64,000 nucleotides of DNA from positions 32,922,424-32,986,423 of the forward strand of contig CM057154.1 in assembly GCA_029962745.1 (NCBI GenBank), given 5' to 3'. Source of the DNA: Echinometra lucunter (Eukaryota; Echinodermata; Echinoidea; Camarodonta; Echinometridae). This document shows, in pieces, positions 12,801 through 25,400 of this stretch. Within the stretch, counting starts at the first letter, position 1, and each line of letters begins with the position of its first letter. The notes under the pieces are model-generated. The model did not search any database. It saw nothing but the letters and a program-made list of their open reading frames with translations, and was not told the origin of the DNA. Made by a program: the position numbers and the translations under genes.

Positions 12801-15800
12801 CATCATCCAAGAAGTCTCTTTTTTAAGAAGAATGGTGATTTTTAAAAAATATCTACCGATGATTTAGAGAACAAAAGGAGAACAAAATTGGAAAATGCTT
12901 GTTTACCAATATTTTTTGATTTCCCATCTATTCTCTCAAATACAACAAATTTAAAGTGAACAGTTTATGATAAATACAGACTTTTCTGTTTCATTTCAAA
13001 ATGGGGGCCTTGTAAGACAAAGCTTAGCATGACTGTATGATCGATACGGGATGTATGGACCATTATGTGCAATTAATCTCAAATATTAATCGTATGGTGG
13101 GTCACAATAAGCTTTGTATAAGACGGCCCCAGTATATATGTGAAATAGCCCTAAACCATGATAGAACCCCAGATGTTTATGCCATTTCAAATGAGCCTTG
13201 CTTTGTGTCCTACTTTATACATGATTACCCTGCATGTCTTCAACAGACTATAATGTCCATTATCACTGATTATCTTGTGATGTACATGTATCTCCTTGGG
13301 ATGTTTAGGTTTCTTTGGATTTTTATAAATAATGTGAGAGCCAGAAGAGTATAAAGTGATAGAGTTAGTGCTCTTCCGGCTCTCACCTATCTTATATGTA
13401 CTTAACATTCTCTCATAACGATGATTGCTACATGTTTTTTGTTTTGTTTTGTTTTTTGTTTTTTTTATATTAATAAATTTTGTCCAAGTCATATGTGTAG
13501 GTCTCCTATATCGTCGTCTGTCTTATGAACCGGCGAATAGCCAGAATTGGGTCAAAAAATCAATTTTCACTTTTTTGCATATTTGGATAGTGTATGTCAG
13601 AATCTATCGAGTGACAAAATTTCATCGCCTAATTTTGTTTATGTTTAGAGAAATCCTGATTTTTATATTTTTGGGTGACCGGCGAATAGCACTTGCCGGT
13701 CTTATGAACCGGCGAATAGCCCCTTTACAATTGCTTTACACGCATTATCCCTTGTCAGCTTTTAAAGTTTGTTGACCCACATACGCGCATCCATACATGC
13801 GCGCAACCATATTTGGAAGGTGAACGGCGAATGGCACTGTTCGGTCTTACGAACCAGCGAATAAGGTATGTTCTGACCGCGCGCACAAGCCTTTCGTTCT
13901 TACGAACCGGCGAATAAGTGGCGAATAGCCTGCATTTCTGACTGGGTGTGCGATTTTTTCGTTCTTACGAACCGGCGAATAGGTTTATAAGCTTATAACA
14001 TGAGTTTTCTTTATATATGGTGCATAACACAAAGATGATATCAAAATACAGTATGTCAACTCTTTTACTCTGCAAAATTGCTGGAAAACAATGATTATAA
14101 GCATATAAATTCACTGCTCAAAAAGGTGCAAAACTTTAAACGCATTTTTCTCTGAACTGTATTTTTCTGCGAGGATGGGCTATTCGCCAGTTCGTAAGAC
14201 CGGCAACGATATGTGATTTCAAGAGGCAGTTTCTTTATTATTTGTGAAAGGTATGACTTTTGTTTTAAAGTTTGATATTCATTATGATAAATGAACATGT
14301 GCACAAAGCTTTAAGGGAGAATTACTGGTACATTTTAGACTGGTAGTTTTCTTTGTATCAGGTGATAAAAGGGTCATAGTGCAGGCAGTCAGACATACTT
14401 AAAAACCAATTAAAAAGAAATTTGTCATAGGAGCCATAGCATTGTCTAAGGAATAAGTCCCATCCGATTGTATGACTTATCTTTGATGATTAGATTTTGG
14501 TAAGTTACCATACTCTTCCTTTTCTTATTTCCCTGAGATAAGTTCATTGAGATTGGGGTTAAAGATACATTGTTCATAATCAGCTTTAAAAAGTTCTGTA
14601 AGGTATTCGTGGAAACCAGGTGCAAATTCAGAGCAATTAATTATATTGTGTCGCTTGGTCATGCAGAGCTAATTACCCATTTCATATTGATGTGTAGACA
14701 GGAAATAGGGGATCAGCTCCATGGTTTTAAACTTATTAGATATTACCTCACTTAATTGTGAATTCAGTAATGACATTTTAGAACGACATCACTGCAGTGG
14801 AATCTCTGTGTTATACTTGAAGTCCAATCTTATGAAAGTCATTAATTATGTCTTTTTATTTTTGTTGCTAGATCCTGTCTGCTATGCATTTCCTGTCAAG
14901 CAGTATTAAGAATTATTAAAGTTCTAGTTCAGAACTTTTAGCATCCTATTTGTCATATAAACAAGCATTATGACATGTTATAATATCAGTATGAATAAAA
15001 AATAAAAGATTCATTTATGTAAAGGTGCTATTTGAATTAAGAAATAACCTAGCAGAAATCATTCAAAAGAGTTAGTGGCAGAGAAAAATCTGACTACTAA
15101 AAACACCGAGTACCACCCCCCCCCCCCCCCGACTATCTTATTCTCTGTTTCTTATTACATTCTCTAACTTTTTTCAAAAATTATCATAAAACATTAGAAT
15201 AACAATTAGTATAAAAGTGATATCATATCATGTTGGTATATAAACATTAAAATCACAAACAGTACTCTGGGATTATGAGATAAATATCAATCTCCATTTC
15301 AAAGCTTAAATATCCTTAGTTCTTCAAAATATTTTCTTTCGGTACAAAATGGTTGACATATATCTCTTTAACCTTTTCAACATTTTCAGCAATATGGTAA
15401 TAGAAAAGCTAATGAAGCAAAGGCATGACCTGTCTGTTTAATCCCTGGAAACTTTGGGGGCCCATGCATTAAGCTCCTATCCTAAAATCTGTGTTCACAC
15501 AGAATCCCAAAATGCTATAAGGTATCTCCAGCAATAAAGGTTCCAGAATTATTCCTTTGTATTCTAGTTCTGTTAAAATTGACTGAAGAATATTCCTACA
15601 TTAACCCATTCGTGACAGGAATTATTCAAAGCCTCATTTCATCAGCTTGTATTCTTCAAATTGGCAACACCAACATTTTTATTTCATTGCTACATTTTTC
15701 TTATAAAACATCATGTATCTGAAATGAATATAAATTGACAGAAATTATGAGAAGTCAAAAAGTTGCCAATTTGCAGGGGAAAACAATGATTTTAAACCTT

Positions 15801-16444
15801 CCAACACATTGCCAATTTAAGGATTTTAATGCTTATTTTCCTTTAAAAAATTTTCAGCGTCAAACAACGAATATTGACGCAACCAAAATGGGCACAGTTT
15901 GTGTAGAATTTTTTTGCTCTTTCTGCTCATGTATTTGGTATGATTTTTAGTCTTTGCATCAAAAGATATTAGGCCAAACCACAAAATGTGGACCTCTGTC
16001 ACGAATGGGTTAATCAGATCATTTCATCTTCACATATTTTGATATCTATGAAATAACTACAGAATGTACTTAATTACATGTAGATTATATGAGTACATTT
16101 GCAAGAAAAGGGAAATCATTCAGAGAGACCACAGAATTTTGTGCTTTAAATCTTAGGGAAGCTGTGAAGTGCTTGATGCATTAGTTTGACTGAAATCACA
16201 TGATGGGCTGCTTGGATACCGGTATGTTAGAACTTCCCAGAAGCACCTGCCTTTAACTGTTACACAAATGTTATGATTTAACCACAAATATCATTCTGAA
16301 GCTTTTGCCCCAAATTTGTCAAGGGTGTTGTTTTTTCTTCTTTTTAAAAAAAGAGAATTATAGTTTTCAAGGAGAAAACTAGAGTGGAATTTCAGAAAGG
16401 AAGAGAGAGGAAGAGAGAGGAAGAGAGAGAGAGAGAGGAGAGAG

Positions 16445-16499
<55 letters not shown>

Positions 16500-19400
16500 G
16501 GAGAGGGGAGGAAGAGTCTGCCTCTCAGAGGTTAGCTGGGGATGCATCATGGACTCTACATGGCCGAGAGAATAAACGAAGCTGATGTGTTGTTATCGTT
16601 TCCCAATCATCCGGGAAATATGGAACATGAGTAATATTTTTCATGGCCCCTTGGTGCATCTCGAAGGTCATTCGCTTGACTATATCCCCCTGGATTGGAA
16701 GAATGATGACAAACTTCTCAGTTTCAGGAGCATTTCTTCTCTACACTCACCATGTACTGATTGAGATTTGTTTATGTAAATTACTTTGATTGATGATTTG
16801 GTTATTTCCAATAGCCTGTCACTGTGGCAATTTTCATTTTCTCCTAAGTTAAAAGGAGTGGAAACAGAGATTGATTCTTAAAAGTTTATATCTGTGGATG
16901 CTATGCAATTAAGTCGTTTCATTACTTGACACTTCTCATGATACAAACCACTTGTGATAATCTAAGAAATTTCAGGCTGGTGATATATCAGGGTTATTCA
17001 TTTCTTTTCCACAGCTAGTAACAGCTTTTACTATCCAGCTGGGAATCACCTCAGAGTTTGAGTCATTGAGGGTTCTTATATGCAAACCTGTTTGCATCCT
17101 CATATACCTTAGACATTTAAAGGCATTGGCTAACTTTGTGAGTAGCTAATTTAAAAAATTCTCAAACTAAGATGAAATATGTATATGAATACTTGTATTT
17201 CTACTCAAAAACCCTGAAACCAACCATAATTTGGAATGAAAGAGTGTAAGTTAGATGCAAACGGCGATTTTATTATCCTTCGTTTCACGAGACAATCACC
17301 AAGAGGACCACTTTGCTTGAATTTGAAAATGCCGTTATGTGCCTCCCGCAGCGTGATACGCCAATACACACAGTACGGTAAGGTGAGTCATACGCGCATG
17401 CGCACTCCTTATGTCTATTCTGTGCAACCGACCCTTGTATATTTTTCAAACATTGGTTCACATTTTTAATATTTAAAAATACTTCCTGTGGATATTATAC
17501 TTTGAAACTTTCAGACTGGTATTTTTACACTATAACCCTTATGTTTATCCAATTTTCAAGCAACAAAACAAGATTTTTAAAAAATCATAACAATGTTAAC
17601 CAATGTCTTTAAGTGTCAATTATACTCAGCAGGCTGAAGCACAAACTACCATATGACCTTGAAATGTGTAGAGGGCATGTTTAATGAGATGGATATCCTC
17701 TTTAATTAGCTTTAACTTCTGTGAAAAATACCCTGCCCCCGTCCCGAACCTTCATCCGTGACTGAATTAGCAAGCGCTAGACTCAGAGGAGGTACTTTGC
17801 ACCCAGTAGATTAACCAGGGATGCCGTTGTTAAATTGGTCATTAAGAATTAAGCGTTGACCGTGAGCAGTGCGTAATGCTTGTAATTTGATTATGATGCC
17901 AGGTACCTCGCATTCTCCTTCCTGTATGGAATAAAATCAACCCTGTCGTTAGATAGAAGGGCTGTGTGTGAACTCATTGAGTTAAAAGGTATTGGCTAAC
18001 TTTGTGAGCAGCCGATTTAACAAAATTCTCAAACTAAGATGAAACGTGTGTGCGTACTTGTAATTGTACTCGAAAACCCTGAAACCAACCATAATTTGGA
18101 ATGAAAAACTGTTAGTAAGATGCAAACCGCGATTTTATCATTTTTGGTCTCAGTGACAATAAATAAGCGGACTGTTTTGCTCGAGTTAAAAAAAAACGTT
18201 ATCTGCTTTCCTCCGCGTGATATGACAATACACACAGAATGGTCCGGTGAGGCATACGTCTAGTCTGTGCAACCGACCCTTATATACTTTTCAAACATTT
18301 GTTCACATTTCTAATATTTGAAAATACTTCATGTGGATATTATACTTTGAAACTTTCAGACTGGTATTTTTACACTATAACCCTTATGTTTATTCCATTT
18401 TCAATTAGCAAAATGAGTTTTTAAAAATATGATAACAATGTTAACCAATGCCTTTAAGTCCATGATGTTTGTAGCGGATGGTACGAAAGAGGTTAACATC
18501 TTGTCAAGATCCAATTAATCTCTCCAAAATATATATACTGTCTTGGAGTTGTCTAGAAAAGTTTTTGCAGTGTTTATGTCCTAAAAAAATCCCCTCCTCA
18601 TTATTTTTGTTTACTTCTTTCTTCTTTATCTTCTTCTTTGTTGTCATCGTTGTTCCTTCATTGCATTTAAAATTGATTGTACCTAGAATTTTCCCTTTAT
18701 AGATATTCATCTGTCTCACTAGATCATGAATCACATAGACTTGCTTGCTTTGCATTTCTCTGTTTTTTGTTTGTTTGATTTGGATGTTTTCTCTTTTTGT
18801 TTGCTTTTGATAGAATACAATCGTAAGAGGCCTTAATAAACTTGAAATACATTAAAGTGAAATATTCAGTTTATGGCCATCAGCCCTCTTAACAAGTCTT
18901 CTTGTGAAGAAAGTCTGTACACTTCATTACTTCTTTCAATTTAGTGGAAGATGAAAGCCTAATGGCCTTGTTCCACAAATGCTAGATAAGAAGGAAAAAT
19001 GAGCACTTGCAATCAAGTGTCCTTTAGAGATTCATCCCATTCGTGATCTGAAAATGGGAACATCGTCTCTCGAGAGACTCGAAGCCTGTTTTAACCTCTT
19101 GAAATCACTCGGCAATCCATGATGCGTGGTCTAAACATTTGCAGAATTGCTTTCATGCGTTGAGAGGCGGTTGGTTTAGGCCTGTAATGAATTACGAGTA
19201 CTGATGATGAGAGTGGGTGGATGTGGTCCCACGTTTGACATTAGTTGCAGAGGACAACCCCTGTCAGTTATGACCCAGCCATACTATCCCAGCTATAGAC
19301 TAACATACATGTATATGCAAAATTAAACTTCTAGAACTAACACAGGTACAGTTCTTAGTGGATTTGGTAAGCAGTCAAATCCCCCCCCCAAAAAAAAAAA

Positions 19401-22400
19401 ATAAAACATAACAAAAACAAAACACATAAAAAACTGTGGTATAGCTGGGTTGGGTTTGATTTAAGCTGTAATATTTTAAATGTGTCAGAATAGAGTTTGC
19501 ATGCTTCATTGCAGATTACATTAGAGTGTTATGGACTTTCATTTGTAGTGCAGCCTTAGTTCCTGTTTTCTCTTGAGTTGTTTGGTGGATGGACACCTTA
19601 CACATTTTCTCTGTTTTTGTAATGCGGTGGGCTATGCCAAATAATTATGTACAACTTGTACTTAATTCCTACTTTTTCTTGCTGGCAAACACCTGTTACA
19701 AATCAAAAAAGTCTAATTCATGAGAGGTCTTTTTTATATTCAATTAAAACACCATCACAGTTAATTTCATCCAAATTTTAATGCAACTTTTCAGATGCTG
19801 AAGAATTATCTCACTGTATTTGGTTTTAGAAAGGGTGAAATAAAATTAGCTGAAGCAGACGAAAGTTACGAAATAATGGATCTTTTCTTTGTCCTCTATT
19901 CCTAATGGCACCATAGAGGACTCAAACGTATTCTGTATGCTCTCAAATTGAGTCAGTTATGGAAAGTCAACTAATGAATTCTGGCTAGATTTCATCAAGT
20001 CTTAGTTCAGATTTTCTTTAAGTGGGATGATTAATGCACAAAGATTACTTTATGGATAATGGGTTGCCAAATCTGGAATGAGTAAAGAGGGAGAGGATTT
20101 TAGGTAGGAGTTAGATTGTATGTTTAAAGAAATTTCACTAGTGAAAGAAATATACAGGATCAGTAAACAACTAAGCTTTGTAAGTCTTCCAGATGATTGT
20201 GGAAAATAATTCTGAGGACTTTAGATTGCGAATGCGAAGAAGAAAATTACCCCATGAAAAGATCATTAAGACCTCTGACAATTCTTGCAAGATCCAGATT
20301 TAGAAAATAGAGGACATTTGTAGGAAAATGTGATTGGAAACTAGCACCCAAGAAGCTTAAAATAGTCGCTCTATCACCATTTATAAGTTAAGTTTTCACA
20401 GAATGTACTGTAGAAAAGGCCTCTCATGGAAAAAATGAACTTTTCACACTAATTTACTCCTTCATTGCCTTTGGAATAGATCATTATGGATTAAATGGTC
20501 ATGCCTTATTGATTCATTGACATTTCACTAATGGCATTCACCTCAATTGGATTTCTGTTTTTTTTTAATACTGAGTAAGAATTTTTTTTAGCTGGAGTAA
20601 TGACACAACTTTGTGTAGGAGTAACTTTAAGATATACTTGTGAATAAAGATGGTATACAAGGTGGGAGTTGATCAAAATGCCTCAAATCATAAAATGTCT
20701 GGTGAAGATTGGGGTGCATGGTGAAATATTGTATGGTATTGTTCAAACCCAAATTTTGAAAGTTAAAGAAAAAACTGACAATATACATTTCTATGGCACT
20801 GATATACATAGGCCTATGTTAAAGGCTTCATTTTTTCCTCTTCTGATTGGCTCGATATTCTTTTCAAGTTTGACATGTTACTTTCCCTTTTGTTTTTTTT
20901 TACTCTTAGATTTGTTGAAAATCATTTCTTTGTAACATTATACTTTCAGGTCATTAAATTATTTCTTTTTATCAGAACTCAGGAATATATTATTATATCA
21001 TAAGATATCCACACGAATCAGCAAGGGCCTCTGGTGTAAGCAAGATGTGTTTCAAGATGGAAAATGGATAAAGTAGCCATCTGGGATGACATTTTAAAAA
21101 GAAATCAATTTTTATGATTGATGATTGAAGAGGATAAATGCTTTAAAATCCCATCTGGTTTTGATATATTAAAATGCCAGAGGGATTTAGGAGTAAAAGA
21201 TTACTTCTGATGGATAAATCATGAGATGTGCTAAAATGATTTATAATGCATCTAGCAATGATGGAATGGGTGAGATATTCTATTTGAAACATCTTTTAGA
21301 ATACTTTGGATGAAATGATATTCAGTCTATCCACACATTAGAGGTCATTTACCCTCGTTGCCTCCTATTCTCTTCCCCCTAACCATTTAGTTAGGTTATA
21401 ACGTCTTTCCTGCAGTGATTGAAAATATATTCCCAGAATTTTTCTTATGTGATAATGTTAACCTTAGACTTTTTGGTGCAAACTCATGAAAGAGGTTTAT
21501 ATTTTAAAAAATTATTTAGATTTAGTTATGTTATAAACCTCCATGAGCAAAGTATGTGCATGTCCATTGTCCAATTGGCAAACAGTAATGCACTTACATA
21601 CACTTGTTATGCTTGTTTACATAATCCATGATGGAGGTCTAAACCCAAGCATTAAAATCCTTAAATTGGCAATGTGATAGAAAGTCTAAAATCACCGTTT
21701 CCCCCTGCAAATTGGTAACTTTTTGACTTCTCATCATAATTTCTGTCAATTTATATTCATTGCAGATACATGACGTTTTATAAGAAAAATGTAGCAATAA
21801 AATAAAAATGTTGGTGTTGCCAAGTTGAAGAATAAAAGCTGATCAAATTAGGCTTTAAATAATTCCTGTCACGAATGGGTTAAACCATGGTTTAAAATCA
21901 ACCTCCTTCATGAATTCAGGGCATATTGTATAGACATCATCAAACAATGTGTTGAAGAAAAGATTATGTAGTGTAATGTAGATGTGGGCATCATTTCATA
22001 CTCCATTAAGAATCAGGGCCTTTATTCCATAAACTTCTAAGGCATTGTGCTTAAGTCTGAGCAATTTGTCTTAGCCTTTTGCTTGTCTAAGAAATCTGCC
22101 CTAACGATATTCTATAAACTTAGGGCATTTTTCTTAAATCAGATGATATGGCTAAGCAAAATCTTAAATTCTTTGACGTCATGAGAAAATTGATGACGTC
22201 GGCGCAACTTGTGTCACTCCCGAACAGCTGCCCTGTGGTGAAAGGCCAATGCATTTTACGTGTTAAAGCAAAAATCGCACCCACATTAATTACCCTATAG
22301 GGGTCTATAGGATAAACAAACAATTGGCGTACGGTACCGGTTAATCAAATCAAATCTAACGTTAAAGATGGAATCTGAGAAAAAACGTAAAGCTAATTTT

Positions 22401-25400
22401 ACTGAAGTTGGAAAGGTAACCCTGGTTGAAGAAGTCCGAGCGAGGGAGGATATTCTGAGACCCAAGCTACAATCAAATATAACTTTCCAAGATAAAGAAA
22501 GGGCATGGGCCGAAGTAGCCCTAAAACTAAATGCAGTAAATACTAATGCAAAGCGAACAGTCTCCGAGATTAAGAAGAAATGACACAACCTAACCAGCGC
22601 TATGAAAGAAAACCTGCATGTGGAAAAACAAGTGATGGAGCGAACCGGTAAGCAACGTTTTCTTGTTTTTTAAACATTTTCAAAAACAAACTATATAAAA
22701 AAATACAGAGCTGTACATACCTTATCTATGGGCACAATAGGAAAGTTCCGATTTGCTTTAGGAGCAATGTCATCATAGATGAGATTGGTGATGTAAATAA
22801 TACCTTCCCTGTCGAATCGGTAGCGTTGGATAAGTTCAACATCGGTATATGTATTCAACGGATGAACTTGTCTATTTGCCAAATATTGTCTAATTTCATG
22901 CTGGTTGTGGTGCAAGCGGTGGATGAAAGCTGCCATCTTTCCTGCCTGTTAATGCTATATGGCAACTTAAGTTAAGACAGCTCACAGCTGTCTTAAAGTT
23001 AGGGCAAATTTTCTTAGCCATATGTATTTATGGAATACCAACTCAACAATTTAAAGAAAAGTTACTTAGCCAATCATCCTAAATCCGTCTTAGACGCGCA
23101 AAATTTCTTAGCCAAATTCTTAGCCAAATTCTAAGACAAATTCTTAGCCAAGTCTTATGGAATACGCGCTTTGGCTAAGAATTTTGTCCTAGACAGAAAA
23201 TAAGACAAAGTGCTTAGATTTTATGACTTGAGCATGCTTATCTAATTTATGGAATACCGGCCCAGGTTTATAATGTACCAATGACCAGAAGATGTTTCAT
23301 TCAGTATGTTAGGGGTTCAATGTCACTCTACTAGATTCAGAGTATGAGCATAAAAAAATTACTTCTATAAAAGGATATTGCGAGAATATATTCTTAATTA
23401 ACATAAAAATGGCTAGTAATCAGCATAAGGTACACCTGTCAATCAATTAGGGCATTTATGGAATTTGACTGCCTTTGGATTCAGCAAATTATTTTCTTTA
23501 AAAATCCATAACTGTTAATCCTTAGAACATCGATAAGGGTGTTTTTGAGGGTTATTCCGTATGTATAAGTTGTACACAAATTATCTTATTTTTACACTTC
23601 TCTTCCCTTATAAATGTTGTGGTTTAAAACATTAATATGAACAGAGGAAGATGCGATAACTTCCACCTGCAACAAGTGTGAGTCCAACATAGGCCATAGA
23701 ATTGAATGACAACCGATGGAAAGATATATTAACCCATTCGTGACAGGAATTATTTAAAGCCTAGTTTGATCAGCTTTTATTCTTCAAATTGGCAACACCA
23801 ACATTTTTATTTTATTGCTACATTTTTTTATAAAACATCATGCATCTGAAATGAATATAAATTGACAGAAATTATGATGAGAAGTCAAAACGTTGCCAAT
23901 TTGCAGGGGAACATGGTGATTTTAAACTTTCTATCACATTGCCAATTTAAGGATTTTAATGCTTATTTTCCTTTAAAAAAATTTCAGCATCAATCAACGA
24001 ATATTGACGCAACCAAAATGGGCACAGTTTGTGTAGAATTTTTTGCTCTTTCTGCTCATGTATTTGGTATGATTTTTAGGGCTTTGAATCAAAAGATATT
24101 AGACCAAACCACAAAATGTGGACCTCTGTCACAAATGGGTTAAAAGAATTATTAACGAAAGTTGACATAATGGAGAAGAACAAAGGCTTTTAAAAACTGA
24201 GTTGTTGCATTGTGTCCTTTGTGGCCACTTCACCTTTCAAGATGGTTTAAAAGCTTAGGAGATGTTAGCAAGTGGTGTCAGCACCACCCACACCATGTCA
24301 GCTCTGTCAGTGATGGGTGCATCCATTATATCATCTCATCCTATAATCTTATCTCCTCCATACTGGCAAAGACTGGTAGATGAACTTATCATATAACTCC
24401 TTAGTTACTGGTTCATTTTATAGTGCAGACACTATCATTTTTACCATTGGGATATATAATGATTGTATTGATGTTAATGGAGACGATGATGAGGAGGATG
24501 GACATGATTACGATAATGATGATACTGAAGATGAAAGTGATAATGACAACAATGATGATGATGATGGTGATATGTTCTTGCTATCTCTGTCTTTCTCAGT
24601 CTTTTCTCTCTTTCTCTCTTTCTTTCCTTTTGTATACTTCTGTTCTTTGTGTTTCCATTTCTTTGTATTTTTTTCTTTGTTTTTTTCTTTGTTGAATGCC
24701 TTTATTTTTCTCTTTCTTCACGTCCATAAGTCTCTGAATGCTCTGGAGATCATATGCAGACTTAACGCTATGCAGTGGAATTAAATTGATTTCCCTAATT
24801 GCACTATTCATAGAATCTCTTTACATTGAATAAGAAGACATGCCGCAGAAACGCTTGAAATGAAAAATTGAACAAAAAGGGTGAGAAATGGAAAGTAGTG
24901 AGTAAGACATTTCTGTTGGGAATTTGGTAGGCGTCATCATATATTCCACCCACGTACCTCACCAAGGGAGAGGATAGCATCATTTTCTATAGGAGGATGG
25001 CACTTAACAGACAAGAGAACATGGTCAAGCCTGGGGGCACTCATTCACTTTATTCTAAGCCTGGCTTACATCAAGAAATACCATGCACCCCTACCCAATC
25101 CTCCCCCTCCCCCCCCCCCCCCCTCCCCATATGGATCTAGCCCTATGGGACTCTTGTCTGGTGCTGCATGATCCTTTTTCTATCAGAAACAAAAATAATG
25201 TTTTCATTTTTGCTAAATTAAGATATTTTTTAGATTATTGCTTGGCTCCGTTCATATTAAAACATTTTTATTTTTCTCTCCCACCCTCTTATTTTGACTT
25301 CCTAATGATTAGTATGGAGTGGAGCTATCAAGAGGATTTCAACTTAACAGAATCAATACCCATCTGGCTCTCAATAGATTATATGGAGAAGTAAAAACAT

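Larger units (their letters stand above)
22017..23262. mobile_element. Internally deleted Harbinger DNA transposon
   Basis: The element starts GGCCTTTATTCCATAAA and ends in the inverse of GGCCGGTATTCCATAAA, with a CAG duplication on each side (22014-22016 and 23263-23265). The 3-bp CWG target site is typical of animal Harbinger elements. It keeps the 5' part of a Myb-like gene (+) and of a transposase gene (-), facing each other; everything between has been lost near 22650-22690. It is therefore non-autonomous. Subterminal regions are rich in cttagcc words in both orientations. Confidence 0.88.

Noticed and set aside
13520..13982. Spaced direct repeats resembling a CRISPR array
   Set aside because: Spacing is irregular (52-179 bp), one copy is inverted and the genome is animal; a transposon structure fits better.
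16384..16575. Arg/Glu-rich frame
   Set aside because: It is a (GA)n microsatellite.
17236..17469. 77-codon frame also found at 52545-52961 (-)
   Set aside because: Both are the same part of the TTAA MITE family 2; the frames differ downstream and have no recognised domain.
24380..24784. 134-codon + frame with Asp/Asn-rich segment
   Set aside because: It is driven by gatgatgat repeats and then pyrimidine-rich DNA; no splice context or recognised domain.
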